From assembly GCF_963576675.1 (NCBI RefSeq), contig NC_088913.1, forward strand, positions 14,087,001 through 14,151,000: a stretch of 64,000 nt of DNA. Reading direction: 5' to 3'. The DNA comes from Euphorbia lathyris. Its lineage: Eukaryota; Streptophyta; Magnoliopsida; Malpighiales; Euphorbiaceae. Position 1 is the stretch's first letter. Every line of letters begins with the position of its first letter. Of the stretch, positions 44,802 through 56,015 are shown in pieces. A program made the translations under genes and the position numbers. The notes beneath the pieces were generated by a model that was not told the DNA's origin, did no database searches, and worked only from the letters and a program-made list of their open reading frames with translations.

Positions 44802-45337
44802 TTTCAGATATTTTTGGTGGAAGATTTGAGAGAGAGAGAGATACTGAATACCAAAGGATTCACGTGTGAAGAGATTTGAAGAGTAATTCATCCATTATTT
44901 ATATATCCCTAAAACGGTCCTATTAATTGAACTAGCCGTTTATCCTTGGGGTGTTCAACCAACAGAGATTCTGTCATTTATGACATTTCCGGCGCATGGG
45001 TTGTCTCATAATCGTTTGCCTTTCCTAGATGCTTTTTATTACACGTGTTGGCATTTAATGGTGCAAGTGGGTTTTAGCGCGGTTTTCCTAGGAAATGAAC
45101 CGTTTGTGATACTGAGTACTTAGTTCTATCAAGATGAATTTTCTATCTTAGTACATGATAGTAGCTCAGTATGTGTACCTACTCAGGATAATCACTCAAC
45201 ATGTATGTCAACTCAGTATGAGGTGATTTTTCTATATTTCAAGTTCAGTAAGTAGGAGTTATTTTACTCAGCATGGCATTTGCACAAGGTTCAACTTTTC
45301 ACTCAGCATGGCAATCATACATCATTTACTTAGGAAT
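44802..45337 (-). promoter_or_regulatory. Pol-ORF3 intergenic region of B with putative internal promoter
   Basis: On the minus strand AACGGCTAGTT (44930-44940) is followed 23 nt later by TATATAAAT (44897-44906), about 95 nt before the ORF3 ATG. Element C has the same arrangement. Several ACTCAG words occur in the rest. Confidence 0.55.
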
Positions 45338-45725
45338 TTATTGAAGGGGATTAGACATACCGATAGCTTCCCTTAGTATGTTGAATTGTTCACGTGCCAG
45401 GGGCTTGGTGAAGATATCTGCAAGCTGTTCATTTGTTGGCACATAGGTCAGCTTGATCTCATCTTTTAGTACGTGATCTCTGATGAAGTGATGCCTTATG
45501 CTGACATGTTTCATCCTGCTATGTTGGATTGGATTTTTGGACAGATCAATGGCACTTTTGTTGTCACATTTGATCTCTATTGTTTCAGTCTTTACTCCAT
45601 AATCCTCAAGCTGTTGCTTTATCCACAGAACTTGAGCAACACAGCTTCCAGCAGCCACGTACTCAGCTTCAGTTGTAGACAGGGCTACAGATGATTGCTT
45701 CTTGCTGAACCAAGATACTAGACAG
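45338..45725 (-). pseudogene. RNase H end of element B pol
   Basis: The frame reads CLVSWFSKKQSSVALSTTEA, EYVAAGSC, then the D of CDNKSAIDLS and H.RMKHVSIRHHF..D, ending TNEQLADIFTKPL; this is the Copia RNase H. It continues directly from GRCHFLGS at 57429, from which it is separated only by element C. The first ~9 codons of the visible frame belong to C. Confidence 0.88.
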
Positions 45726-45730
45726 CTTCC
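45726..45730 (+). repeat. Target duplication CTTCC, left (element C)
   Basis: CTTCC directly before TGTTGAAAC; its partner is at 57424-57428. Confidence 0.95.
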
Positions 45731-47136
45731 TGTTGAAACACCTTTCCACAAGATTTTGATTTGACAAAATCATCCATGATTAAGAGGCAATTAAATTTAG
45801 ATGCTTTGATTTAATTGTACTAATATGTTTGTTAAATATTGAGTGCAAAAATATATAAAGTAAAGACATGACAAAAGTCAGCATAAACGAAGCTGAGTAG
45901 AACGGAACTCAGCATGACAGAATAGAAGCTGAGTGGAGTTAAAATTCAGAAGCAAAACGAAGCTGACTAAAGTTGAAGACTTCTTCAGGAAGCGGTTAAA
46001 CAGAACGGAGCTGACCTTGAAGGAACTCAGCATGAACGTTGAACATTCGAAAAGAACAAACGAAGCTGAGTAACAGTCAGGACAACATGAAGGATCTGTT
46101 CACTAAAAGACAAAGTCTGCCAATCTTCTGCACCAATAATTGGAATCTCGAAGACACCTAAAAGGCTAATTCTAAGAGTCATGGGGCGTTGGATTATTGG
46201 AAACAGACAACTGGCACAAACAGACAAACCAGACGCTAGAAGACAAACCTGACGACTGAAGAAAACAGAGAAAGGGAATGGAGGTGCAGTCTGAAGCTTT
46301 CCAGAAATTGTTCCCAAAAAGAGCCGTTTTGATGTTAACGGTTATGACATTTCAAAACGATCAAATCTACAGATTTCCTTCTATAAAAGGACAATCGAAA
46401 AACTTGGAGAAACACTGAAGCATCAAAAGAAAAATACAAGAGAGAAAGTTTCAAAAGCACTCAAACACAAAAAGAATCTTACACCGACTTTTCTATTCCA
46501 TGTGTAAATGCTAGATTGATTTGTAATCATCTAAAGTGTTCTTTAGTTCAAAAGGAACAAGTTTGTGATCAATAGGAATATTGAGATTGTAAAGCTGAGT
46601 GCTTGGCTGTAAGCATTTCAGTGGTAGAAAAATCTAAGTGCTGGGTTGTAGCACTTAGTAGGAGTTGAGTAGACGAATAGAGGAAGGTACTCTTGCATAT
46701 TCAACTGCCTTTAATTGGTTTGTGCTTTACCTTTAAAGAGCTCAGTATTGGATTCAAAAAGCCCAGAGGACTCTGGGGACTGGACGTAGGCAGAGAGGCC
46801 GAACCAGGATAAGTGATACTGAGTAATCTCTAAACTCTCTCTTATAATTGCATGTGTTGTTTACTTTATTTACTCAGCATATAAATTGTCTAAACTGATC
46901 TTGAGTAAGTAAGTGGTGCTGAGTTAGGAGCTGACCTCCAAGAGTGTCAATTCTCAACTCACAAGAAAACAACTTTAGTCAACATCTGACTAAAGCTGTC
47001 TTCAAACATATCTCACCAAGCTGACCATAAGCTGATTTAATAAACTCTCAAAATAACTTCCAGTCAGCTTAATTAAAACGCGAAAAAGTTTAAATAGTTC
47101 CTAACCCCCCTTGGAACTAATTACCAGGGACCAACA
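45731..47136 (+). repeat. 5' LTR of element C
   Basis: 1,406 bp. TATAAAA at 46382-46388 lies ~40 nt after TTAACGGTTATGAC, an AACGG MYB-type motif. Many GCTGAGT and ACTCAGC words occur throughout. The end GGGACCAACA is followed by the primer site. Confidence 0.93.
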
Positions 47137-47138
47137 AG

Positions 47139-47150
47139 TGGTATCAGAGC
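47139..47150 (+). other. Primer-binding site of element C
   Basis: TGGTATCAGAGC, complementary to the 3' end of initiator-Met tRNA, 2 nt after the LTR. Confidence 0.92.
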
Positions 47151-47198
47151 CTAAGCTCACTACTCAAAGATTTAACAATCTTGAGTTGATCCCGAAAA

Positions 47199-48987
47199 AT
47201 GGGTGAGAATAGCACTCGGTTCCTTCCAGGAAACCAAACAACACAGATACTTCCTGAGGGACTATCAATCACTAGACCTCCCCTATTCTTTGGGTCAAAT
47301 TATACATTCTGGAAGAACAGGATGAAAAACTTTATTCAAGCCACAAACATGAGTGCATGGCTTGCAATTGTTCAAGGTCCACATGTGCCATACAAAACTG
47401 TTAACAATGAGAAAGTTGTTAAAAGTGAGGCTGAGTGGACAGAGGATGACCTCAGAAAATTACAAAATAATGCTTCGGCTATAAATATGCTTCACTGTGC
47501 ATGCTGCAGAATACAATAAGATTTCAGGTTGTGAGTCAGCATAGGAGATTTGGAAAAAGCTTGAAGTAACCTTTGAAGGCACAAGCAAAGTTAAGGAGTC
47601 TAAAGTCAATCAACATATGAGACTCTACGAGCTGTTTGAAATGAAGGAGAATGAAGACATATCAGAAATGAACGCAAGGTTCACAAACATTATAAATGAG
47701 CTAAAAAGGCTTGGAAAGAACTTCACTGAAGAAGAACAGGTGAAGAAAATTCTGAGAAGTCTGCCCAAGAGCTGGCAAGCAAAGAAAACAGCTGTAGAAG
47801 AAGCCCAAGACTTGACTACCTACAAATATGATGAGTTGATCGGATCCCTGCTGACCCATGAAATCTCTATGAAAAACTTTGAAGCCAAAGAGAAAGAAAA
47901 ATCAGAAGACAAGAAACAAAAGTCACTTGTCATGAAAGCTGACTCAACTGAAGCGGAGTCAACTGATGATGAGGAATTGGCCATGTTCACCAGAAAGATG
48001 AAAAAGCTGTTCAGGAGAAATGATAGAAACAGCAAAAGGTCATTTAGAAGAAATGATAAGTATAAAGCTGAGTCAAGTGACAAGTACAAGAAGGACAGCT
48101 CAAAGTCTGTCACATGTTTTGAGTGTCATCAAACTGGGCACATCAAGTCAAGCTGTCCCAATCTCAAGAAAGAGAAGAAGGGAAGCAAAAAGGCTATGGT
48201 AGCCACATGGAGTAACAGTGACGAATTAACATCATCTGAAGCTGAGCAAAATGAAACAGCCAACATATGCTTTATGGCGGATGATGGAGCTGACCAATCC
48301 CAATCTGAGTAAGCTGACCCTTCTGATGAAACTGACCAGGAGGATCACATCAATGAGGTAACATCTTTACTCTTACTTAGAAAAGAAATGGTAAATGTCC
48401 TGAGTGACTTGTATACACTAACCAAAAAGTGTAACAAAAAGATTAAGGCACTCAGCAGGCGCTGTGATGAGATTGAAGAGGTCAAGCTGAGTGACCTCCG
48501 ATATCTTCTCCAGGACAACTCTGACTTGCATACCAACATGCAAATCTTACATAAGTTTGTCACGGAGGTCCAATCTGAGTCAAAGAAATTTAGAAAGGAT
48601 ATCACAATGTTACAGAGTCAAGGGAAGGGCTCACCTAGAAATAGACTCCATGCTGAGTATGCAAATACTAGTCAGCATAAGCAATTCACTCAATGTAAGT
48701 GTTGTGGAAAAAGGGGACACACAAAGGATGTGTGTTGGCATAACAAGCGGACTGTCCAATGTGACTTCTGCGGAAGAAAAGGGCATACCACCAAAGTATG
48801 TTAGCATGCCCAACACAATAATGCTGACCATACTCAGTTCAACCCACAAAGGGTACCTTTTTGTGATTTCTGTGGTAAGCCAGGCCATACCATAAAAGTG
48901 TGCCGTCACAAGTTAAAATATGATTTTGCTCCTGTTTATACTAACAAGAAAGGACCCAAAAGAAATTGGGTACCTAAAAATGAATAG
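47199..48987 (+). pseudogene. Element C gag
   Basis: Starts MGENST. The N-terminus has the retrotransposon gag domain (RPPLFFGSNYTFWKNRMKNF), then a Lys/Glu-rich helical region. Four CCHC zinc knuckles follow: CFECHQTGHIKSSC, CKCCGKRGHTKDVC, CDFCGRKGHTTKVC and CDFCGKPGHTIKVC, with a coiled-coil-like stretch between the first and second. A 5-bp deletion near 47498 shifts frame relative to B. In-frame stops are TAG 47542 (shared with B), TAA 48310 and TAG 48802. It ends with TAG 48985-48987, after which pol continues in the same frame. Confidence 0.85.
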
Positions 48988-51900
48988 TTTAAACTGCAGG
49001 TCAGCTTGACATGCGTGGAGAAGACAAAACTATGGTATATAGACAGCGCATGCTCAAGGCATATGACAGGTGATGAAACTCAGTTCATCACACTAGAGCT
49101 TAAACGAGGTGGAAGTGTAAGCTTTGGAGACAACAAGAAGGGTAAGATAGTCAGCTCAGGAACTATCGGAGGTAACCCAACTATTGAGTCTGTCTCCTTA
49201 GTTAAAGGTCTCAAATATAATCTGTTGAGTGTAGCTCAGCTTTGCAAGAGCGGCAGAAAGGTTGTATTTGATGATACTAAGTGTCAAATACTCGAGGGAA
49301 ATACAAATGAATTGATTTTAACTGCGCCTCGTGTAGAAAATGTATATATGTTGAACTTAGAAAAACAGTTTTCTAAAAACATATGCTTAGTGTCTAAAGA
49401 GGACAACTCCTGGCTATGGCATAGAAGACTTGGGCATGTCAGTATGGACCTTCTTGCCAAATTAGCTAGAAAGCAATTAGTTGAGGGATTACCCAAATTA
49501 AAGTTTGAAAAAGATCAACTGTGTAAAGCTTGTCAGCAAGGCAAACAAACTAAAAAGTCATTTCATAGCAAAAATATTGTCTCAACCAAAAGACCATTGG
49601 AATTACTATACTTGGATCTTTTCGGACTTATCCAGCCACTCAGCTAAGGAGGTAAGAAATTTTCCTTGGTTATTGTAGATGATTTCTCTCGGTACACTTG
49701 GATTATCGTGCTGAGTAGCAAGGATGAAACCTTTGAGATGTTTACCACATTGATCAAAAAGCTTGAAAATGACAAAGACCTAAGAGTAGCTCACATTAGA
49801 AGCGACAATGGTGGAGAATTCAAAAATCAACAGTTTGATGAATTCTGTGAAACCAGTGGTATTGACCACAACTTCTCTGCCCCTAGAACACCTCAACAAA
49901 ATGGGGTCGTTGAAAGGAAAAATAGAACCATTGTCGAAATAGCTAGGACAATGCTGAGTGAAAATAGGCTTCCAAAATACTTCTGGGGTGAAGCTGTTCA
50001 CACGGCATGTTACATACTGAATAGGGCTCTAGTTAGACCTATACTTAAGAAAACCCCATATGAACTTTGGAAAGGTCGAAAGCCCAACATTGGATACTTT
50101 CGTGCCTTTGGGTGTAAATGCTTTATACTCAATACAAAAGACAACCTTGCTAAATTTGATGCTAAAGCTGACGAGGCGATCTTTTTAGGGTACTCAACAA
50201 ACAGTAAGGCATATAAAGTATTTAACAAAAGAACTCAGGTTGTAGAAGAGTCTGTACATGTTGAGTTCGATGAAATTGACCCTACAGGCAAGTCAGCTCA
50301 GCCTGAAGAAGATGAACCAGGCTCAGCTTCCGCTGATCAACCAGAAGCATCTGTGTCAACTATACAGGAGCTGACCCAAGGTAAGCAAGAAATTGAAATA
50401 TCATTTGTTGACCAATCTATTCCTGTAGAGACTGTAGAAACACCTCTTCCAAACAACTCAATGTTGCCCAAGGAAATAAAGATCCCAAGAGGACATACAG
50501 AACAAGTCATTCCTGATGCCGCCAACAACAAATTAATGACCAGAGATCAGCTTAGAAAATACCTCAGCAATGTTGCATTCGTCTCAATACATGAGCCAAA
50601 GAACTTTGATGACGCTGAGCAAGATGTATATTGGATCAATGCTATGCAAGAAGAGCTTGACCAATTCACCAGAAATGAGGTATGGGATCTAGTACCTAAA
50701 CCTAGGAATCAAAAGCCCATAGGAACCAAGTGGGTCTTTAGAAATAAGCTAGATGAGCATGGAAATGTGATTAGAAACAAAGCTCGACTTGTAGCCCAAG
50801 GCTATAGTCAGCAAGAGGGTATAGACTATGGAGAAACATTTGCTCCTGTTGCTAGATTAGAAGCTATACGTATATTGTGTGCCTATGCCAGTTACATGAA
50901 TTTTAAACTATATCAAATGGATGTGAAAAGTGCATTTCTTAATGGCTTTATAAACGAAGAGGTATATGTAAATCAACCTCCTGGGTTTGAAGATCCAAAA
51001 TTTCCAAACCACGTTTATAAACTCAAAAAGGCCCTGTATGGCTTAAAGCAAGCTCCAAGAGCTTGGTATGAGAGGTTAACCAACTTCCTACTAACCAGGA
51101 ACTATGTCAGGGGAAAAGCTGACACAACCTTGTTTATTAAGAAAAAGGGTAAACATACCCTACTTGCACAGATATATGTAGATGATATAATTTTTGGTGC
51201 TACTGATGAATCTTTGTGCAAAGAATTTAGCCAACAGATGCAAACTGAGTTCGAAATGTCGATGATGGGTGAACTCAACTTCTTCCTTGGACTTCAAATC
51301 AAGCAAGGTAAGAATGGCATCTTTATAAGTTAGTCTAAGTACACCAAGGAAATGTTAAAGAAATTCAGCATGGTAGATTGCAAACCAATGTCAACTCCAA
51401 TGGGTACTGATACTGTCCTATGCAATGATGAAAAGAGTATGTCAGTTGATAGTAAACTCTATCGAGGTATGATAGGCTCCTTACTCTATCTCACTGTTAG
51501 TAGACCAGATATTCAATACTCAGTATGCTATTGTGCTAGATATCAAGCTGACCCCAGGGAATCTCATCTAACTGCTGTAAAAAGAATTTTTAGATACTTG
51601 CAAAGCTCAGTTGATGCAGGTCTATGGTATCCAACCTCAAATGACTTCACACTCATTGGATATACTGATGCTGACTATGGACGAGATAAGCTAGAACGGA
51701 AGAGTACTTCAGGAGGATGCCATTTCCTTGGAAGCTGTCTGGTATCTTGGTTCAGCAAGAAGCAATCATCCGTAGCTCTGTCTACAACTGAAGCTGAGTA
51801 TGTGGCTGCTGGAAGCTGTGTTGTATAAGTCCTATGGATAAAGCAACAGCTTGAGGATTACGGAGTCAAAACAAAGACAATAGAGATCAAATGCGACAAC

Positions 51901-52119
51901 AAAAGTTCCATCGATCTATCTAAGAATCCGGTCCAACACAGCAGGATGAAGCATGTTAGCATAAGGCATCACTTCATCAGAGATCATGTACTAAAAGATG
52001 AGATCAAGCTGACTTATGTGCCAACGAATGATCAGCTTGCAGATATCTTCACAAAGCCCCTGGCACGAGAACAATTCAACACACTAAGGGAAGCAATTGG
52101 TATGTCAAATCCACTCTAA
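48988..52119 (+). pseudogene. Element C pol (protease, integrase, RT, RNase H)
   Basis: In frame with gag after TAG 48985. Protease: WYIDSACSRHMTGD. Integrase: WLWHRRLGHVS and CKACQQGK zinc region, catalytic D (LDLFG), D (RSDNGGEF), E ([12 protein letters not shown]). RT: YVDD at about 51175, with [14 protein letters not shown] and [12 protein letters not shown]. RNase H: TTEAEYVAA, KCDNKSSIDL, ADIFTKPLA, ending at TAA 52117-52119. Stops at TAA 49645, TAG 51331 and TAA 51826 are absent from B, which has CTT, CAG and CAA type codons there. Each fits single-base change, mostly C to T. Confidence 0.9.
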
Positions 52120-52725
52120 CTAAATCTGTATTGAATAATTGTCATATGAGTGGAACTTTGAGTAATCGTGCAAATGCCATGATAAGTAAAATATCTACTC
52201 CTTACTAAGCTTGAAAATGAAAAAGCCACCCTATGCTGAGTTGACACACATATTGTGTGATGATATTAAGAAGGTACAAAAGCTGAGTAAACATCCTATG
52301 CTGAGTAGATAAACATATTGAGTAATCACTCTATGCTGAGTGAATACACATGCTGAGTGAGTAACGTATGTTAAGTTAATTAGAGATAGAGAAATTATCT
52401 TCACAAAAGTTAGGCACTCAATATCATGGATGCTTCGAATTCTAGCTAAACCTAGTAAAAACCCACTCGCTTAAAGTGAACCTACACGTGTAACCTCTGG
52501 CACCTTGGGAAGACGCACATTAATGGCAAATCCCATGCGCCGAAGATGTCATAATTGACAGAACTTTTGTCGGTTGAACGTCCCCAGGTAAAAACGGCTA
52601 GTTAATGATTAAGGGCCGTCGTAAATTTATATAAAAAGTGGAAGAATCCCCACTCTTCATTCATTACGCCTGTAATCTCCTAAAATCGAACTTCCTTCTC
52701 TCTAAAAACTTCAAAACCTTCAAAA
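52120..52725 (+). promoter_or_regulatory. Pol-ORF3 intergenic region of C with putative internal promoter
   Basis: AACGGCTAGTT (52593-52603) is followed 24 nt later by TATATAAAAA (52628-52637), 89 nt before the ORF3 ATG. The 11-mer, its spacing to the TATA box and the distance to the ATG are repeated in B. Between 52230 and 52370 TATGCTGAGT-type words recur at least four times. Confidence 0.6.
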
Positions 52726-55617
52726 ATGGCTTCCGGCAAAAACAAAACTCCTAAAACTCAAACCACAGACAAACCCACAGACCACGCAGGTCCTTCGACG
52801 GAAATAGAAAGGACAATGATCAAGGTACACTCCAAGGTCAACAATCTGGAGGTTTTAAAGTGCCGATGGTTTTCTCCAAATTTTGTCTCGTCTGAGAAAC
52901 CTTTCTGTGAATGGATCGAGAAGAACAAGTGGAAAGGTCTCTTCTCTTTTTCAGGAACAACATATCCCAGGTTAGTACGGGAATTCTACTCGAATGTACG
53001 TGTTGATGCAGATGACCCTGACTACTTGGAGACCACTGTTAAAGGTCAGAAAATCGTCATAACCCTTGCCTATCTAGTCACATTGTTAGAGTTACCAGAC
53101 GAAGGAATTCAATTTAGAACGAAAAAGGAGAAAATACCAAAAGCCACATCTGAGAAGCTAAAGGGGTTCTGTAAACCCAAAGATCATAAGGGGGAAATAC
53201 CCAGCACCTGTATGGGTAAAGAGCAAAAGATGGTCCACTTCATGCTGACCAACTTTATCTTCCCCAAACTCAGCTCAGCTTCATCCGCATCAAACTTCGA
53301 ACAGTGCTTCATCTGGCACATGTTGACCTGCACTCCGTTCAATCTTCCCGTCTTCCTAGTTGGAGCGTTTCAACGAAGTGGTAAGAAACTCCGCTTGGGC
53401 TCTTTCATTACAAAGATTATACAGGACAAGCAAATAGAGACGGTGAATGAAATAAGTACATTGGGAAGTGAAATTTCTGCAGTCCTACTGGATGGACTAT
53501 TGTATAATCAATCCTTGAAGGGATATGAAGGAGCTGGAGATGCTGAGGAAAAGGAAGAAGATGAGCAACAAGAAATTGAGCCTGAAGCTGAGCCTGCAAA
53601 AGATGTTGAGGCTCATGCTGAGTCACCTGAGACAGCTCAGCCTGAGAAAAGGAAGAAGAGGAAGGCTGTAGAAACCTGCTCCAAAGACATTCAGGCTGTC
53701 CCAAAGAAAGTAAGGTTTTCATCAAGAGAAAAAGCTAAAGCTGACAAGGATAAGGAGCAAGCTGAGAAAAGAAAGAGGCAAGAAGAGCCTGAGGACGAGG
53801 AAGAAGAAACTCCAGAATCCCCTTTAAAGAAAAGGAAAAAGGGGAACTCCTTAAAAATAGTAGAAGTTGTCCCACTAGCCTCCAATCAACATGAAAGTCA
53901 TGAAACTGATCAAGAAAAGGAAGATGTGGAAGAAACTGAGCAACATGTAGAGCACCAAGAAGTTAATACTGAGCAGGAAGGATATCCCAATGTTGAAGTA
54001 TCTCATGATGATGCTAAGCAGAGAAAGAATGAAAGTAATGCTGTTGAAGGTCTTGTTGAGCAACTTGTAGAAGAGGAGACAGTTGCTACTGAGTCCTGTG
54101 AAGATATTCGAACTGACCATTCACCGCCACGTGCTGAGACACGGTGAAGACTCAAGAAGAAAGCCCAAAAGCAAATGGATCTCATGAACGACTTTCCCAC
54201 TGATGAGCTTGAAACTGACCTCTCTACAATCCAGTTCCAGTACTTCTCCAATAAAAATGAGTCACCACCAGAAATTCCAGTGGAAAAGCAAGCCTCTGTT
54301 ACTCAGGTTGAGGAACAAGCCAAAAACCCTGCAGATCCAATTCAAACTACTCAAGTTGAGCCAACTCATACTCCAATTCACTCTCCAACACAAAATGTTG
54401 ATGATCCAGCTCATCAAATCAACCAAAGTCCAGGTACCAATCAAGGTACTCAATCTGGCAGAGAACCAACTCCTCCACCACCATCAAATTCTGTACCAGC
54501 CTCTGAGTCCAATACTGCTAAGTTTGCCTATTTGAATGCTACTGAGTCTGGCCGACGGGTCATTGCTTCTGCTCAGTCCTTGCTTCAAGATTTTCATACT
54601 ACTCAAGCTGATGGTCACCAATCTACTCAAGCTGAGTCCTCTCACCTGACAGGTATTACTCAGCTTCTGAATGAACTTCGAGGGCTTAAGGATCTGGTTA
54701 GCGTTATCACTGCGGTTCAAACCCAGCAACCAAATCAAGTGTAAATGGCAAAACTGACTGAACTAGTGCTTACAATGGCCACCCATATGAATTCGCTTGA
54801 AGGCAAAATTCACCAACTGTCAGAAATCAATCCAGGGTATGTCACTTCCACTGAGCTTCAAAGCTACTTTGTTAAGCTAGCAGCGGAACTGACCCCCTCT
54901 AGAGCATCTGCCATTCTTGAATCTGTTACGTCTGCTGAATTGCAAGACTGTTTTACCAAATTGAATGCTGAGCTGACCAAATTAAGTCCACCCGGCAATG
55001 CTGAGTTTGTTACCTCTGCCGAACTTCAGAAATGTTTCACCCAACTTCATACTGAGCTGACTAGTACACATGATCTAGTATCCTCCTCTTCTCAGTGTAC
55101 TATTGACCAATTGAGTGAGGCTGTCAGACTACTCAACATTGACCGAGCCCAAATGGATGTTGATCCCATTTCCAACACTGAACTCATGAGCTTTTCACAA
55201 GCCATCATGAAGTCAATGCGTATCAACAATGGCCAGCGCATGTTTTATGATTCTGCTCTGCTCAAACTATTTCATCAAGCTTTTGGTCAGATCACAAGCT
55301 GCCTCAACTGCCTGAGCAAATCTCATGAATGCCTCCTCAGTATGATCAGCAGCTCTATCAGGGTTCCTCGGCATATCCAGGACGACAGTGTGCCAGTCAT
55401 TGATGGTTTGGGTGAAAGCACCAAAAGGCTCCAGCGCTACTCTCAGTATCTCTCCTCCGCAGCACGGAATGAAACTTTCCTCTACAAACCCGATGATGGC
55501 AAAACGGGGGAGACAAGTAAAGGAGGAACTCAGCCTCAGCCTGCAGGTACTGCGTCTGGAAGCAAAGGAAAAGGCATTGCTTATGTTGATCCCTCAGCTC
55601 AAAGGAAGAAGAAGTAA
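52726..55617 (+). pseudogene. ORF3 of element C
   Basis: One frame of 964 codons with only two stops, TGA 54145-54147 and TAA 54742-54744. Residues ~28-250 hold the plant transposon protein-like domain (VNNLEVLKCRWFSPNF, TYPRLVREFYSNV, SNFEQCFIWHML, KKLRLGSFITKI). Residues ~265-480 are acidic with basic KRKKRK and KKRKK patches, which could be nuclear signals. The C-terminal region has three repeats of a YVTS(T/A)ELQ..F.(K/Q)L..ELT unit (54832-55075), then SKSHECLLSM and a Lys-rich tail. B has two repeats. The product is unknown; position downstream of pol matches the extra gene of Sireviruses, but no hydrophobic segment is visible. Confidence 0.82.
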
Positions 55618-56015
55618 AACTAGCTAGTCTGTGTCTAGAGACTTAGCAACATATCTTGTTTCCTGTTTTTGTTGTCTACTGTTTAGGTTAATATGTTTTT
55701 GTTGTTGTTATGGTTTAATCTAATATCACAAGTATCAGTTTGCTTCCTGATCTGACTAATCAAGTTTGAACAAACGAATCAAAAAGGTTAAACACATTAA
55801 CACTAAAAACTGAGAGACATCATCCTTCCAAAACTGAGTCAATACACACAAATGTCTTAAGTCTAATCAAATTAGATCTTGGAAGGTTTAGAATAAAATT
55901 AAGACAAAATGTATGCAACCCTTACGGGGGAGTCATATCAAAAATATCAATCATGGGGCAACTTATAACTGAGTTCCGTAATTATGTATTTTGCCAACAT
56001 CAAAATGGGGGAGTT
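55618..56015 (+). promoter_or_regulatory. 3' non-coding region and polypurine tracts of C
   Basis: AAAATGGGGGAGTT lies right before the 3' LTR (56002-56015) and a second tract ACGGGGGAG ~80 bp upstream (about 55924). The same pair occurs in B. Confidence 0.8.

Noticed and set aside
52726..55617. Calling ORF3 an envelope gene
   Set aside because: Position matches Sirevirus envelope-like genes, but no signal peptide, transmembrane segment or cleavage site is visible.
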